The notes under the pieces were generated by a model. It saw only the letters and a list, made by a program, of their open reading frames with translations, was not told where the DNA came from and did no database searches. From contig NZ_JACICA010000004.1 in NCBI RefSeq assembly GCF_014195585.1, forward strand, positions 62,001-126,000: a DNA stretch of 64,000 nucleotides. Direction: 5' to 3'. Positions 7,786 through 16,755 of the stretch are shown piece by piece (position 1 is the first letter of the stretch; each line of letters opens with the position of its first letter). Source of the stretch: Alloprevotella rava (GTDB lineage: Bacteria; Bacteroidota; Bacteroidia; Bacteroidales; Bacteroidaceae). A program made the translations under genes and the position numbers.

Positions 7786-9099
7786 TTAGCGGCCGATGGA
7801 GAAATACTCAAAGCCTGCTGCTTGCATATCCGACGGGTCGTAAATGTTACGGCCATCGAAAACAATAGGACGATTCATTGAGCGGCGAACAACTTCCCAA
7901 GAGGGTAATCGGAATTGTTTCCATTCGGTCAGGAGTAGGAGCGCATCACTACCTAAGGTGGCATCGTAAATATCCTGTGCGTAGTAGACACTATCGCCAA
8001 TACGGCGCCGACATTCGTTCATGGCAGCAGGATCGTAAACGAGAACTTTGCATCCAGCTTCGAGGAGCTTTTTGATAGTGACAAGCGATGTTGCCTCGCG
8101 CATATCGTCAGTTTCAGCCTTGAAGGCTAAGCCCCAAAGGGTGATAGTCTTTCCCTGTAAGTCGCCATTATAGTAGGCGTTTAACTTATTGAAAAGTACG
8201 TTCTTTTGAATTTCGTTAACTGCCTCTACAGCTTGCAACACCTTCATGGGGTAACCTTTTTGCTCGGCTGTTTTGATGAGTGCCTTTACGTCCTTGGGAA
8301 AGCAAGAACCTCCATAGCCGCATCCAGGGTAGAGAAACTTTGAGCCGATGCGTGTGTCAGAACCTATGCCTTTTCTAACGGCATTTACATCTGCTCCAAC
8401 GAGTTCGCAGAGGTTGGCAATGTCGTTCATGAAAGAGATACGCGTGGCCAGCATAGAGTTGGCTGCATATTTTATCATTTCGGCACTGGGAATGTCTGTG
8501 AAAATCACGCGAAAGTTATTGAGGAGGAACGGCCGATAGAGTTTAGTCATCAGTTCGCGGGCGCGTTCGCTTTCCACACCTACAACTACGCGATCGGGCG
8601 ACATGAAATCTTTAATAGCGCTTCCTTCTTTCAGGAATTCAGGATTGCTAGCCACATCGAACTCTATATTTTTGCCGCGTTTTTCAAGCTCTTCTTGGAT
8701 CGCCGCTTTTACGCGAGCTGCCGTTCCAACGGGGACGGTTGATTTTGTGATTACGACAAGATAATGGTTTATATATTGTCCCACTTCGTGCGCCACATTG
8801 AGTACGTAGCTAAGGTCGGCACTTCCGTCTTCGTCGGGAGGTGTTCCTACAGCACTAAATACTGCTTCTACATCGCTTATGCAGTCACGCAACTGAGTGC
8901 TGAAGTGTAAGCGGCCTTCTCTGTAGTTGCGAAGCACCATCTCGTCTAGACCTGGCTCGTAGATAGGGATGATTCCTTTTTTGAGTTGTTCAATCTTTTC
9001 CTGATTTATGTCAACGCAAGTTACCTCAACGCCCATTTCAGCGAAGCAAGCTCCACTGACTAGTCCAACATATCCTGTTCCGACAATGGCTATTTTCAT
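7786..9099 (-). CDS. ugd: UDP-glucose 6-dehydrogenase
   Basis: Oxidises UDP-glucose to UDP-glucuronate with two NAD+, feeding surface polysaccharide synthesis. The 437 residues are full length. The N-terminal Rossmann motif is MKIAIVGTGYVGLVSGACFAEMG, and the catalytic Cys lies in GCGYGGSCFPKDVKAL near residue 261. The C-terminal NAD-binding domain includes ITLWGLAFKAETDDMREATS. It stands alone with its own terminator. A related nucleotide-sugar 6-dehydrogenase specificity (for example GDP-mannose) is less likely given the sequence, but cannot be excluded. Confidence 0.94.
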   Translation of the reverse strand: MKIAIVGTGYVGLVSGACFAEMGVEVTCVDINQEKIEQLKKGIIPIYEPGLDEMVLRNYREGRLHFSTQLRDCISDVEAVFSAVGTPPDEDGSADLSYVLNVAHEVGQYINHYLVVITKSTVPVGTAARVKAAIQEELEKRGKNIEFDVASNPEFLKEGSAIKDFMSPDRVVVGVESERARELMTKLYRPFLLNNFRVIFTDIPSAEMIKYAANSMLATRISFMNDIANLCELVGADVNAVRKGIGSDTRIGSKFLYPGCGYGGSCFPKDVKALIKTAEQKGYPMKVLQAVEAVNEIQKNVLFNKLNAYYNGDLQGKTITLWGLAFKAETDDMREATSLVTIKKLLEAGCKVLVYDPAAMNECRRRIGDSVYYAQDIYDATLGSDALLLLTEWKQFRLPSWEVVRRSMNRPIVFDGRNIYDPSDMQAAGFEYFSIGR

Positions 9100-9137
9100 T
9101 TTTCTTAGGATTAGTGAAAAGAAACTATTGTAATGAA

Positions 9138-9178
9138 ATTATGCGAATTCTCTCTTGAAAAGAAAAAATTCGCATAAT
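9138..9178 (-). terminator. Terminator of the lptE-secG operon
   Basis: A perfect 12-bp inverted repeat, ATTATGCGAATT and its complement, just downstream of secG, with a T-rich continuation on the minus strand. Confidence 0.65.
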
Positions 9179-9212
9179 GATAAAACATTTGTCTTGCAAT
9201 GAGCAAATGAGT

Positions 9213-9551
9213 TTATTTTTGAGCCGGAGCCTGCTGTGCAGGAGCAGCGGGAGCTGCACCCTTTTGTTGCGTAGGAAGTTCAGGCATATTAACCTTCATG
9301 TCGGTCACAACGGTGCTGGCACGAGATGCTTCGGGTTTTACATAGACTGTTGCAACGCTCAGAACAACGAGCAAAGCAGCCAAAGTCCATGTGGCCTTCT
9401 CTACAAAGTCAGTTGTCTTGCGTACACCCATGATAGCGTTAGATGCAGAAAAATTGGAGGCCAAACCGCCACCCTTAGATTCCTGAATCAGTACGATGAA
9501 CGTCAGCAGAACGGCTACGATTACAGCCAGAATGACGAATACTTGATACAT
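9213..9551 (-). CDS. secG: Protein translocase subunit SecG
   Basis: Small inner-membrane subunit of SecYEG, 112 residues. It has two membrane helices (VFVILAVIVAVLLTFIVLIQ and WTLAALLVVLSVATVYV) around the conserved cytoplasmic loop ESKGGGLASNFSASNAIMGVRKTTDFVEKAT. The C-terminus is an Ala/Pro/Gln-rich tail (PTQQKGAAPAAPAQQAPAQK), longer than in proteobacterial SecG and common in Bacteroidetes. It is the last gene of an operon, 7 nt after the preceding TPR-like gene. Confidence 0.93.
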   Translation of the reverse strand: MYQVFVILAVIVAVLLTFIVLIQESKGGGLASNFSASNAIMGVRKTTDFVEKATWTLAALLVVLSVATVYVKPEASRASTVVTDMKVNMPELPTQQKGAAPAAPAQQAPAQK

Positions 9552-9558
9552 TTTTATC

Positions 9559-10326
9559 TTATTTTTTATGTTTATTATTTGCGATAACTTTCTCTAAGAA
9601 CCTAATTTGGTCTGCAAAGTAAGCATTTTTTTTCGGATAAACCAAGTTTAGTTTTCTGATAATTTCGATTGCCTTTTCGAACCGTCCTTGTTTGATATAG
9701 ATACGTGCGAGCGTTTCCGTGAAAAAGTTTTCACTGATTCCCTCATTTTCTTCGGCTTGTTCTTCAGGAAGTTCGGGCGTAAATTCGGGCTCTTCTTTCA
9801 GTTTGATGCGACCTGGTTTAGCGATGAAGTTTTCCACGAGTGCCTTGCTTCGTTGGTTTCGTGTAGAAGTAGGCAGAACTTTTTCTTCTTCTTTGGGCTC
9901 AGCATCGTCAAGTTGCAGAAGGAAGGCCGTATAATCTGTTGTGGCGTCAGCGGCGGTAGGCTGTCGATGCGGTGTTTCAGTATGTACGGGTTCTTCTTGC
10001 AGATAGTTGTCAATGAGAGAGTGTGCACGTTCACTTCGATTATGTGGAGTTTGAACAGGTTGTGTTGGCTGTTCTGTGGATGGCGTGTTTTTGATATCAA
10101 AAGGAGTGCCTTCGAAAAGATGAAAGAGAACACGGCGATCGGGCAGGAAAAGTGCTGCACGGCGCAGTTCCTCCCCGAAGCTAGGTTCGTGAAGCAGAAA
10201 GAGATTCTGCAAGAACAAAAGGCGCGCTGCAGCATAGTAGGGGTAGCGTCCCACAAGTTCACGAAGCTTGTAGAGAGAATCTTTGTCGAGACGTTCTGGA
10301 TGATCTATGTAGGCAGAAATTTCCAT
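9559..10326 (-). CDS. TPR-like protein of the lptE-secG operon
   Basis: A 255-residue soluble protein without a signal peptide. The N-terminus (KLRELVGRYPYYAAARLLFLQN) and C-terminus (TLARIYIKQGRFEKAIEIIRKLNLVYPKKNAYFADQIRFLEKVI) look like helical tetratricopeptide repeats. They flank a low-complexity charged linker of about residues 80-190 rich in Pro, Glu and Thr. It sits between lptE and secG, an arrangement I recall from other Bacteroidales, so it may act in envelope biogenesis. No specific function is known to me. Confidence 0.82.
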   Translation of the reverse strand: MEISAYIDHPERLDKDSLYKLRELVGRYPYYAAARLLFLQNLFLLHEPSFGEELRRAALFLPDRRVLFHLFEGTPFDIKNTPSTEQPTQPVQTPHNRSERAHSLIDNYLQEEPVHTETPHRQPTAADATTDYTAFLLQLDDAEPKEEEKVLPTSTRNQRSKALVENFIAKPGRIKLKEEPEFTPELPEEQAEENEGISENFFTETLARIYIKQGRFEKAIEIIRKLNLVYPKKNAYFADQIRFLEKVIANNKHKK

Positions 10327-10350
10327 TCGTATTATATAGGTACGGACGAA

Positions 10351-10872
10351 TTACCAGTCGGCAACAGTGGCGTTAAATATCTGATCCGTCAGGTCGGCAA
10401 TCATTTCCGTTACCAGACGTTCTTGAACGGTGGCCAACTGCTGTGAGGAATCGTATTGAGTAGTGGCGGAGAATTGTTTCTCCCAACTTTGGTTTGTCTT
10501 GTTGTTTTGGAAGCGGATATTGACAGTTATGCGCAGTTGAACTTGTGACGCAAAGCCATTAGCAGATACGGCTTTGTTGTACTGGTCGTATGCTGTTATT
10601 TCTCCCGAGATATGGAGGTCGCCCCCGCGCTTAACGAGGCGCAGGCGAGTCTGATTGGCATAGATGTCCTGCAACTTATTGTTGAACATGCTTTCCATCG
10701 GTGCCCAACCATAAGGTGCACGATTCGGAACTTTATCTATTTGAATAGACTTGATCACGTCGTAGTTGATGGACGTTCCAGTAAGCTGATATTTGATGCT
10801 GCAAGCTGAAAGCAAGAATAGCATCATACAGAGCAGTAGGTCTGACAGATGTCGTTTAGCTTTCCAAACCAT
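10351..10872 (-). CDS. lptE: LptE-family LPS assembly lipoprotein
   Basis: A 173-residue outer-membrane lipoprotein expected to plug the LptD channel and help place lipopolysaccharide in the outer leaflet. The signal peptide ends in lipobox LLSACSIKYQLTG. The mature part matches the Bacteroidetes LptE pattern: SINYDVIKSIQIDKVPNRA, then GDLHISGEITAYDQYNKAVSANGFASQVQLRITVNIRF. Its start overlaps the 3' end of the sigma-54 activator gene by 17 nt, so the two are translationally linked. Confidence 0.88.
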   Translation of the reverse strand: MVWKAKRHLSDLLLCMMLFLLSACSIKYQLTGTSINYDVIKSIQIDKVPNRAPYGWAPMESMFNNKLQDIYANQTRLRLVKRGGDLHISGEITAYDQYNKAVSANGFASQVQLRITVNIRFQNNKTNQSWEKQFSATTQYDSSQQLATVQERLVTEMIADLTDQIFNATVADW

Positions 10873-12079
10873 AATCTTTTATTTTGCGATAGAGCGTACG
10901 TTCAGAAATTCCCAGTTGATCGGCTGCCGGTTTACGATGTCCACCGCAGCGTTCCAGTGCTTTTTGGATAGAAAGCTTTTCTTGATCTTCCAGCGAGAGG
11001 AGTTGTTGCGTTTCATTATCGTCCACTTCTTCCACATCATCAAAATAGGAGGGAGTAACCTTCATCGGCTGATCATCTTTGTGGTACAACATAATGTCAC
11101 TACTCTCTGACGGCACTGTTTCTTGGCGGCCATGAACAGTTCCTTGCAGGAGATTCTCATTGACCACCTTTTTCAGTTCTGTCACATCGCGTCGAAGATC
11201 GAAAAGTATCTGATACAGAATTTCTCGTTCGTTTTCAAAGCTACGTTCCGCCTTTTTCTTTTCCACAACAGCCAGCTGATTGTGTTTTTGCTCTTCCGGG
11301 AGATATGTGCGTAAGATTTCTGGCGTTATCTCTCTTGCTTCTGCCGTTACAGACATATTTTCGGCAATGTTCTTTAGCTGCCGCACGTTTCCAGGCCACG
11401 AGTAGGCCTTTATCATGTTTCGAGCTTCTTCTATTAGGCGGATGGGCGGCATTTTGTACTTCTCGCTCATCTCCAGCGCAAATTTGCGGAAAAGTAGTAC
11501 TACATCTTCCCCACGCTCGCGCAGAGGGGGGACAGCGATGGATACACTATTGAGGCGATAGTATAAATCTTCGCGGAATTTACCTTCTCTGATGGCTCGC
11601 TCCATATTAACATTCGTAGCGGCAACAATGCGCACGTCTGTCTTTTTCACTTCGCTAGCCCCCACGGGGATATATTCGCCGGTTTCCAATACACGCAGTA
11701 GGCGCGCTTGGGTCTGCAAAGGCAGTTCGCCCACTTCATCAAGGAAGAGCGTACCACCATTGGCCACACTGAAATATCCCTCACGCTTCTCGATTGCTCC
11801 CGTAAAAGCTCCTTTTTCATGTCCGAAGAGTTCGGAATCAATAGTGCCTTCAGGGATAGCTCCACAGTTCACGGCAAAATATTTCTTCGTCTTGCGTGTA
11901 CTATGGTCGTGAATGATGCGGGGGAAAACCTCTTTACCCACGCCATTCTCGCCTTGGATGAGGACCGAAAGATCGACGGGGGCAATCTTGAGCGCCACAT
12001 CGATGGCTCTATTCAAGCCTTCGTCGTTGCCCACGATATTATAGCGCTGTTTGATTTTTTGAAGTTGGCCTTCGTTCAT
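10856..12079 (-). CDS. Sigma-54 interacting transcriptional activator without a receiver domain
   Basis: A 407-residue enhancer-binding AAA+ activator. The AAA+ module begins almost at the N-terminus: Walker A GENGVGKEVF, the sigma-54 contact loop GAFTGA, Walker B GGTLFLDEVGEL and arginine-finger region FREDLYYRLN. The C-terminal Fis-type helix-turn-helix is SIQKALERCGGHRKPAADQLGISERTLYRKIKDYGL. There is no phosphoacceptor or sensory domain, so activity must be controlled otherwise. A linker of about residues 265-355 is charged. It heads the lptE-secG operon. A TAACTTTG -7 (minus, 12099-12106) lies upstream. Confidence 0.9.
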   Translation of the reverse strand: MNEGQLQKIKQRYNIVGNDEGLNRAIDVALKIAPVDLSVLIQGENGVGKEVFPRIIHDHSTRKTKKYFAVNCGAIPEGTIDSELFGHEKGAFTGAIEKREGYFSVANGGTLFLDEVGELPLQTQARLLRVLETGEYIPVGASEVKKTDVRIVAATNVNMERAIREGKFREDLYYRLNSVSIAVPPLRERGEDVVLLFRKFALEMSEKYKMPPIRLIEEARNMIKAYSWPGNVRQLKNIAENMSVTAEAREITPEILRTYLPEEQKHNQLAVVEKKKAERSFENEREILYQILFDLRRDVTELKKVVNENLLQGTVHGRQETVPSESSDIMLYHKDDQPMKVTPSYFDDVEEVDDNETQQLLSLEDQEKLSIQKALERCGGHRKPAADQLGISERTLYRKIKDYGLES

Positions 12080-12250
12080 ATTAGTCGAAATTGGAGTACA
12101 AAGTTAAGCAATAATCAATAAACCTATCGTTTCCTTTTGCTGATTTTTGGGCAGATGGTAAATTTCAGTGAACGTATCTCTTTCTTACTTGTGTCCCTTT
12201 GTTTTGGAAAATAAAATAAGGAAGCGGGCTCTTGTTCGTCAAAAGATATC

Positions 12251-12258
12251 TAATTTTG
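12251..12258 (+). promoter_or_regulatory. -7 element of the DUF4230 gene pair
   Basis: TAATTTTG matches TAnnTTTG and lies 23 nt before the ATG at 12282. This supports the shorter start, because the in-frame ATG at 12168 would be upstream of the promoter. Confidence 0.55.
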
Positions 12259-12281
12259 CACCGTATATAAAGGATAAAACA

Positions 12282-13010
12282 ATGATGGTATATGGAAATA
12301 GAGAAGACGGCTGTAAGGGTCCAACAGGCATCCTTTCTGCTGTCTTTTGTCTTTTGTTGCTCCTCTCTTTTCTTTCCGCCTGCGGAAAAGGAGAGAAAAA
12401 CAGTGCAGCAGAGAAAGCGTCCGACACAGTAAAAGTGGATACGACTGCTCTTCTTGTGCGTCAGATTAGTAATTGTGTGCGGCTCTACACCACGGAGTAC
12501 CAATATCATAAGATTGTAACTTACAGCGATGAGCCCCGAATCGCTGGAAATTTGGGTTCGGCAAATTTCTCAATACCTACGCGTTTGGGAGAGCGCAAGA
12601 TAGCGATACCGATCGATGTCTCTGTGAAGGCTTATATTGACTTTGCTTCATTCAGCCAAGCCAATATTGAGCGTTCCGATTCGGGGATTGTCATTGTGCT
12701 TCCCGACCCTCAAATTGTTGTCACAGCCTCCAAAATCGATCATGCAGCTGTTCGACAATATATTGATCCCCTCCGCTCGCGATTTTCAGACCAAGAGATG
12801 ATGAGCTTTGCCCGCCAAGGTGAGGATAGCATTGTTAGCCACATGGACAAAGCCGCCATTCTTGCTTCGGCGCAGACTGGGGCGGCGCGCATCTTGCTTC
12901 CCATGCTCCACCGAATGGGCTATACGGAGCACAAAGCCACTATTTCTTTCCGTCACGACCTCACGCCCGAATCGCTACAAAAGAACATCACCGTCCAACG
13001 TTTGCAATAA
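12282..13010 (+). CDS. DUF4230 lipoprotein
   Basis: A 242-residue exported protein. The signal peptide ends in lipobox LLSFLSACGKGE, so it should be a lipoprotein. The body matches the DUF4230 family (RLYTTEYQYHKIVTYSDEP, RKIAIPIDVSVKAYIDF, SGIVIVLPDPQIVVTASKIDH), whose function is unknown. I chose ATG 12282, just downstream of a TAATTTTG element, over an in-frame ATG at 12168. A second DUF4230 gene starts 6 nt after its stop, so the two are almost certainly co-transcribed and may act together in the envelope. Confidence 0.82.
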   Translation: MMVYGNREDGCKGPTGILSAVFCLLLLLSFLSACGKGEKNSAAEKASDTVKVDTTALLVRQISNCVRLYTTEYQYHKIVTYSDEPRIAGNLGSANFSIPTRLGERKIAIPIDVSVKAYIDFASFSQANIERSDSGIVIVLPDPQIVVTASKIDHAAVRQYIDPLRSRFSDQEMMSFARQGEDSIVSHMDKAAILASAQTGAARILLPMLHRMGYTEHKATISFRHDLTPESLQKNITVQRLQ

Positions 13011-13016
13011 TCCGCT

Positions 13017-13724
13017 ATGAATGAACTTGATAATCGTCCGCAAGCATCTAGCTTCGGCAAGATATGCAAAAAAGTTTGGGACAAACTTGTCTATTTTTTG
13101 CAGTTTGTAGTCTACACAATGATAAAAGGCTGGCAAATATGGCTCATTATGGTTTGCCTCGTAGTGGCTGCCATATTTTTCCGTCAATGCCGCGATGAAA
13201 GAAACAGCGGTAATAAGCTTGCCAGTCTACGCCTGGAGAAATCGACAACGATAGATGTGACGCCCGAAGAAATTCGAGCCATTCGCAATATTGAGCAATG
13301 GGAATTTCTTTCTATTGAAACCGAAGAGATGGCCGAGCTCTATAAAAAGAACGCACTGTCAGTATCCCAATTGTCCGCCATCTATAGTGGCACGCTTCGT
13401 TTAGGCGTGGATATGGCGAAAGCTCCCGACCATTGGTTTACGGCCAAAGGAGATACCGCCGTTCTCAACTTACCCGCCGTGGGACTCCTCGATAATCATT
13501 TTATTGATGAGGCGCGCACGCGCACATTCTATGAGTCGGGTACATGGACTGCTGCAGAGCGCGAAAGTCTCTACCAGAAAGCTAGAACTCAAATGCTGAA
13601 ACGCTGCCTCACAAAGGCTAATTTGCTGACTGCTCGCCGAAACTCTACGGCACATTTCAGTCAAATGTTTTTCAACTTCGGCTTTAAGTTTGTCATTATT
13701 CAATATGGTGTGCGCTTCAACTAA
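13017..13724 (+). CDS. DUF4230 membrane-anchored protein
   Basis: A 235-residue paralogue of the preceding gene. In place of a lipobox it has a cytoplasmic N-terminus of about 40 residues and one membrane helix (WLIMVCLVVAAIFF near residues 42-56), with the DUF4230 domain outside (IRNIEQWEFLSIETEEMAELYKK, GTLRLGVDMAK, LPAVGLLDNHFIDE). Thus one protein of the pair is predicted to be lipid-anchored and the other anchored in the inner membrane. Function unknown; the pairing suggests a periplasmic complex. Confidence 0.8.
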   Translation: MNELDNRPQASSFGKICKKVWDKLVYFLQFVVYTMIKGWQIWLIMVCLVVAAIFFRQCRDERNSGNKLASLRLEKSTTIDVTPEEIRAIRNIEQWEFLSIETEEMAELYKKNALSVSQLSAIYSGTLRLGVDMAKAPDHWFTAKGDTAVLNLPAVGLLDNHFIDEARTRTFYESGTWTAAERESLYQKARTQMLKRCLTKANLLTARRNSTAHFSQMFFNFGFKFVIIQYGVRFN

Positions 13725-13929
13725 CTAATAGAATTGGACGCGTGCTGTTTTTTTACTGTCCGATAAATTTACATACAGGTTTCTCAATATAGAGGGCGAG
13801 TGGCGCTCTCGGATAGATGAATTGCTGCAAGAAAGGCTTTGACGGGATAGTCCTTATTAGATTTTTCTTTGTTTTTTATGCTTTATAACATAAAAATAGT
13901 GTGGTTTTTCTTTTAGTTGGGCGTTTTTC

Positions 13930-14001
13930 TCCTTATTCTGTCGGCTGATACAATAAGGATGTCAGCCGATAGCCTTATTGTATTTGAAATTTCCCTTATT
14001 G
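13930..14001 (+). repeat. 21-nt-periodic CAATAAGG array, copy 2
   Basis: Octamers start at 13930, 13951, 13972 and 13993, exactly 21 nt apart: (T)CCTTATTC, CAATAAGG, (G)CCTTATTG and (C)CCTTATTG. Spacers are TGTCGGCTGATA, ATGTCAGCCGATA and TATTTGAAATTT. It lies between the DUF4230 pair and DPP IV, which converge. The remainder of the spacer 13725-14333 has only the AT-rich module and the DPP IV terminator; I see no gene in it. Confidence 0.82.
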
Positions 14002-14050
14002 TATTTTTAATTTCTCAAGGAGAAAATAAAATTTGTAGTATAGAAATTAG
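14002..14050 (+). repeat. AT-rich module joined to array copy 2
   Basis: Directly after the array comes AATTTCTCAAGGAGAAAAT followed by AAAATTTGTAGTATAGAAA. The reverse complement of 53365-53417, beside array copy 5, is nearly identical, so this is a second shared module rather than background. Confidence 0.7.
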
Positions 14051-14226
14051 AAAAAGCTCCTTTTTAGTGGTGTTTCAAATTTGCGTTTTTTCGAGTTGCT
14101 GGCAGAAATGTTGGATTTCGCGGCATTCTCGGAGGCGTAGAATGCGAATATTATTGATAAAAGCGTTTCTTCTTCACGCTATGATAAATGTGCGGTTTGC
14201 TGTGTGTAGGAAACTGTTGTTTATGA

Positions 14227-14264
14227 AAAAGAAAAATCCACAATGCTCAAGAGGCATTGTGGAT
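14227..14264 (-). terminator. Terminator of the DPP IV gene
   Basis: Perfect 11-bp stem ATCCACAATGC/GCATTGTGGAT with a 7-nt loop and a T-rich tail on the minus strand. Confidence 0.85.
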
Positions 14265-14332
14265 AGAATGGATGTGTGGAAGTTGGGCAGGCTGCTACTG
14301 AATTGTAGCTTAGTTCTGCCGGTCTGCACATT

Positions 14333-16531
14333 TTAGAGATTGGTCTTGAAGAACTCGGAAATGCGTGTCATCAAGTGGAGGCGTGTGTTTCCGCCTGAAA
14401 TGAAATGATTTCGGTTCGTATAGATTTGCATTTGGAATTGCTTGTTGGCTTGAACAGCTGCCTCTGCCCATTCAGCACAATTGCGGTAGTGGACATTATC
14501 ATCGGCCGTTCCGTGAATCAACAAGAGATTGCCGTGGAGTTTCTCTACGCGGTTGATCGGGTTGATATTGTAGCCTTCGTTTTCTTTTGGAGTGCGCATA
14601 TATCGCTCTGTGTAAACCGTGTCGTAGTACTTCCAATTGGTGGGAGCAGCCACAGCTACGCCAGCTTTGAATACGGGGCGGCCTTCGCTCATGGCCATGA
14701 GTGTGTTAAATCCGCCGAAACTCCAGCCCCAGATGCCGATGCGGTTTTTGTCAACATAGGGGAGTGTGCCCAAATACTGCGCTGCCTCAACCTGATCTTT
14801 GGACTCCAGTTCGCCAAGTTTCAGATAGGTGCATTTTTCAAACTCAGAGCCGCGAGCACCTGTGCCGCGTCCGTCGACGATGACGAAGATGTAGCCCTGC
14901 TCGTTCATGTAGCTTTCCCAAATACCGCCTCCGCTGAAGCCTATCTTCCAGTTGTCGGCCACTTCTTGAGAGCCAGGGCCGCTATATTGGTACATGATGA
15001 CGGGATACTTCTTTGTGGCATCGAAATTCTTAGGTTTCTGCATCCAGCCATTGAGCTGAACGCCTTCGCTCGTAGTGAAGGTGAAGAACTCCTGCTGGCC
15101 CGTGAAGGATGCCACCTTTTCTTTCAACTCTTTGTTGTCCAAAAGTGTGGACAGTGTCTTTCCGTTGCCATCGCGCAGGGTGGTGACATAGGGCGTAGTG
15201 CTGTTTGACCACACGTTCATAAAGTAGTTGAAGTTTTTGGAGAAGGTAGCGCTGTTCGTGCCCGTTTCAGTGGAGAGTTTACGCGTACGTCCGTTTTTGT
15301 CGTTCATGTAAACCGAGCGGCGCAGTGGGCTTTCCTGTGCCGACTGATAATAGCAGTTGCCCGTCTTCGGGTCATAGCCGTAGAAAGTCGTTACGTCATA
15401 GTTGCCTTGCGTGAGAGGCCGCACGAGTTGTCCGTTGAGATTGTAGAGATAAACGTGCTGGTAGCCGGTGCGGTCGGAGATAAACGTGAATTGTCCAGGA
15501 TAGAATGTCAAAGCGTCATAGGCACTCTCTTGAATATATTTAGTGCCATTCTCGCGCAGAGCCAGTTTGGCTTCTGTTGAACGCGGATTGACCATATAGA
15601 TGTCCATTCTGTCCTGATGGCGGTTGAGTGTGACCACAGCCAGACGGTCTGGGTCGCTCGTGAATTGTATGCGTGGAATATAACCGTCAGAATCTACGGG
15701 GACGGCCATCGTTCGTGTTACGCGATTCTTTATATCAAAGGTTTTGACGGAAACTTCCGAGTTTTTCGCGCCTGCAACAGGATATTTGTAGTCGTATGTA
15801 CCTGGGTATTCGTCGTATTGCTTGAGAGTGGGGTGAGAGCCCTTGAATTCTTGGATAGAATAGATGGGCACTTTGCTTTCATCATAGCGAATCCACGCCA
15901 GCATTTTGCTGTCGGCCGAGAAAGTGAAACTACAATTTGTGGAGAACTCTTCCTCGTTGACCCAATCAGGGATGCCATTGAGTACCTCGTTGAATTTTCC
16001 ATCTTTCGTAATTTGGCTCTCGGCGTTGTCGAAGAGTAGTTTGACGAGGAAAAGGTTGTTCTCGCGCGCAAAGGCAATCATCGTTCCGTCGGGGGAGAAA
16101 ACGGGCACTTGCTGCGGGCCGCCTTCGCTCAGATGGGTGAAACGATTGTTTTTAACGTCGAAGATGTAGTATTCGGCTGTGAACGAGCGGCGATAGATGC
16201 TTTTCGTTTTTGTCTGAAGCAGGATGCGACTTTCGTCAGGTGACATGATATAGCCGTCGATGTGCTCCACTTTGATGGGCCCACGGGCTGTGCTGGCATT
16301 GAAGAGCGTACCGATTTCCTCGCCATTCTTAAAAGAGCGGCGAATGATGCGGCGAGAGTCTTCCGAAAGTTGAGTGTAGCTGTTGCCATCATTGGCAGGG
16401 CGCACACCATAAATGCGGTGCGCGTAGTAGCGACCAGACGTGATGTCCTTCAGATTGAGCGGTTCGCTCTGTGCTGCAAGGTTGCCTACGGAAAGAATAG
16501 CACAAGTGGCCAGTACGAGTAATTTGTTCAT
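14333..16531 (-). CDS. Dipeptidyl-peptidase IV (S9B)
   Basis: A 732-residue exported serine peptidase expected to remove X-Pro/X-Ala dipeptides during peptide use. It has a signal peptide (LLVLATCAILSVGNLAAQ), an N-terminal beta-propeller of about residues 40-450, and a C-terminal alpha/beta hydrolase. The nucleophile is in GWSFGGFNTLMAMS, the acid in HGTADDNVHY and the His in NRNHFISGGN. Length matches Porphyromonas and Bacteroides DPP IV. It is monocistronic, divergent from the thioesterase, with a TAACTTCG -7 element (minus strand, 16598-16605). Confidence 0.94.
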   Translation of the reverse strand: MNKLLVLATCAILSVGNLAAQSEPLNLKDITSGRYYAHRIYGVRPANDGNSYTQLSEDSRRIIRRSFKNGEEIGTLFNASTARGPIKVEHIDGYIMSPDESRILLQTKTKSIYRRSFTAEYYIFDVKNNRFTHLSEGGPQQVPVFSPDGTMIAFARENNLFLVKLLFDNAESQITKDGKFNEVLNGIPDWVNEEEFSTNCSFTFSADSKMLAWIRYDESKVPIYSIQEFKGSHPTLKQYDEYPGTYDYKYPVAGAKNSEVSVKTFDIKNRVTRTMAVPVDSDGYIPRIQFTSDPDRLAVVTLNRHQDRMDIYMVNPRSTEAKLALRENGTKYIQESAYDALTFYPGQFTFISDRTGYQHVYLYNLNGQLVRPLTQGNYDVTTFYGYDPKTGNCYYQSAQESPLRRSVYMNDKNGRTRKLSTETGTNSATFSKNFNYFMNVWSNSTTPYVTTLRDGNGKTLSTLLDNKELKEKVASFTGQQEFFTFTTSEGVQLNGWMQKPKNFDATKKYPVIMYQYSGPGSQEVADNWKIGFSGGGIWESYMNEQGYIFVIVDGRGTGARGSEFEKCTYLKLGELESKDQVEAAQYLGTLPYVDKNRIGIWGWSFGGFNTLMAMSEGRPVFKAGVAVAAPTNWKYYDTVYTERYMRTPKENEGYNINPINRVEKLHGNLLLIHGTADDNVHYRNCAEWAEAAVQANKQFQMQIYTNRNHFISGGNTRLHLMTRISEFFKTNL

Positions 16532-16755
16532 AAGTGTTTATGTTTCAGGGTTCAAACAGAATGGTGAGAGCCTTTCTGCTCGTAAAGAATTACGTTTGCG
16601 AAGTTAATACTTTTTCTTAACTTTGCAAAGTAGTAAATCAGTGGTATAGGACAAGTTGGAGGTTCGCAAGTGCCTGCGACGAGGAGTGATAAACGAACTT
16701 TTGACCACATGCGGTTTTGTCCGTCTTTTCGTTCTACATCTTCAAAAAAGCAGTT

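Noticed and set aside
9688-10446. A 252-codon plus-strand open frame
   Set aside because: Antisense to the TPR-like gene and the end of lptE, both of which have clear protein features.
13917-14336. A 139-codon plus-strand open frame in the DUF4230/DPP IV spacer
   Set aside because: It runs through the CAATAAGG array, the AT-rich module and the DPP IV terminator, and the peptide has no coding-like features.
14405-15208. A 267-codon plus-strand open frame
   Set aside because: Antisense to the catalytic domain of DPP IV; composition follows the codon bias of the opposite strand.
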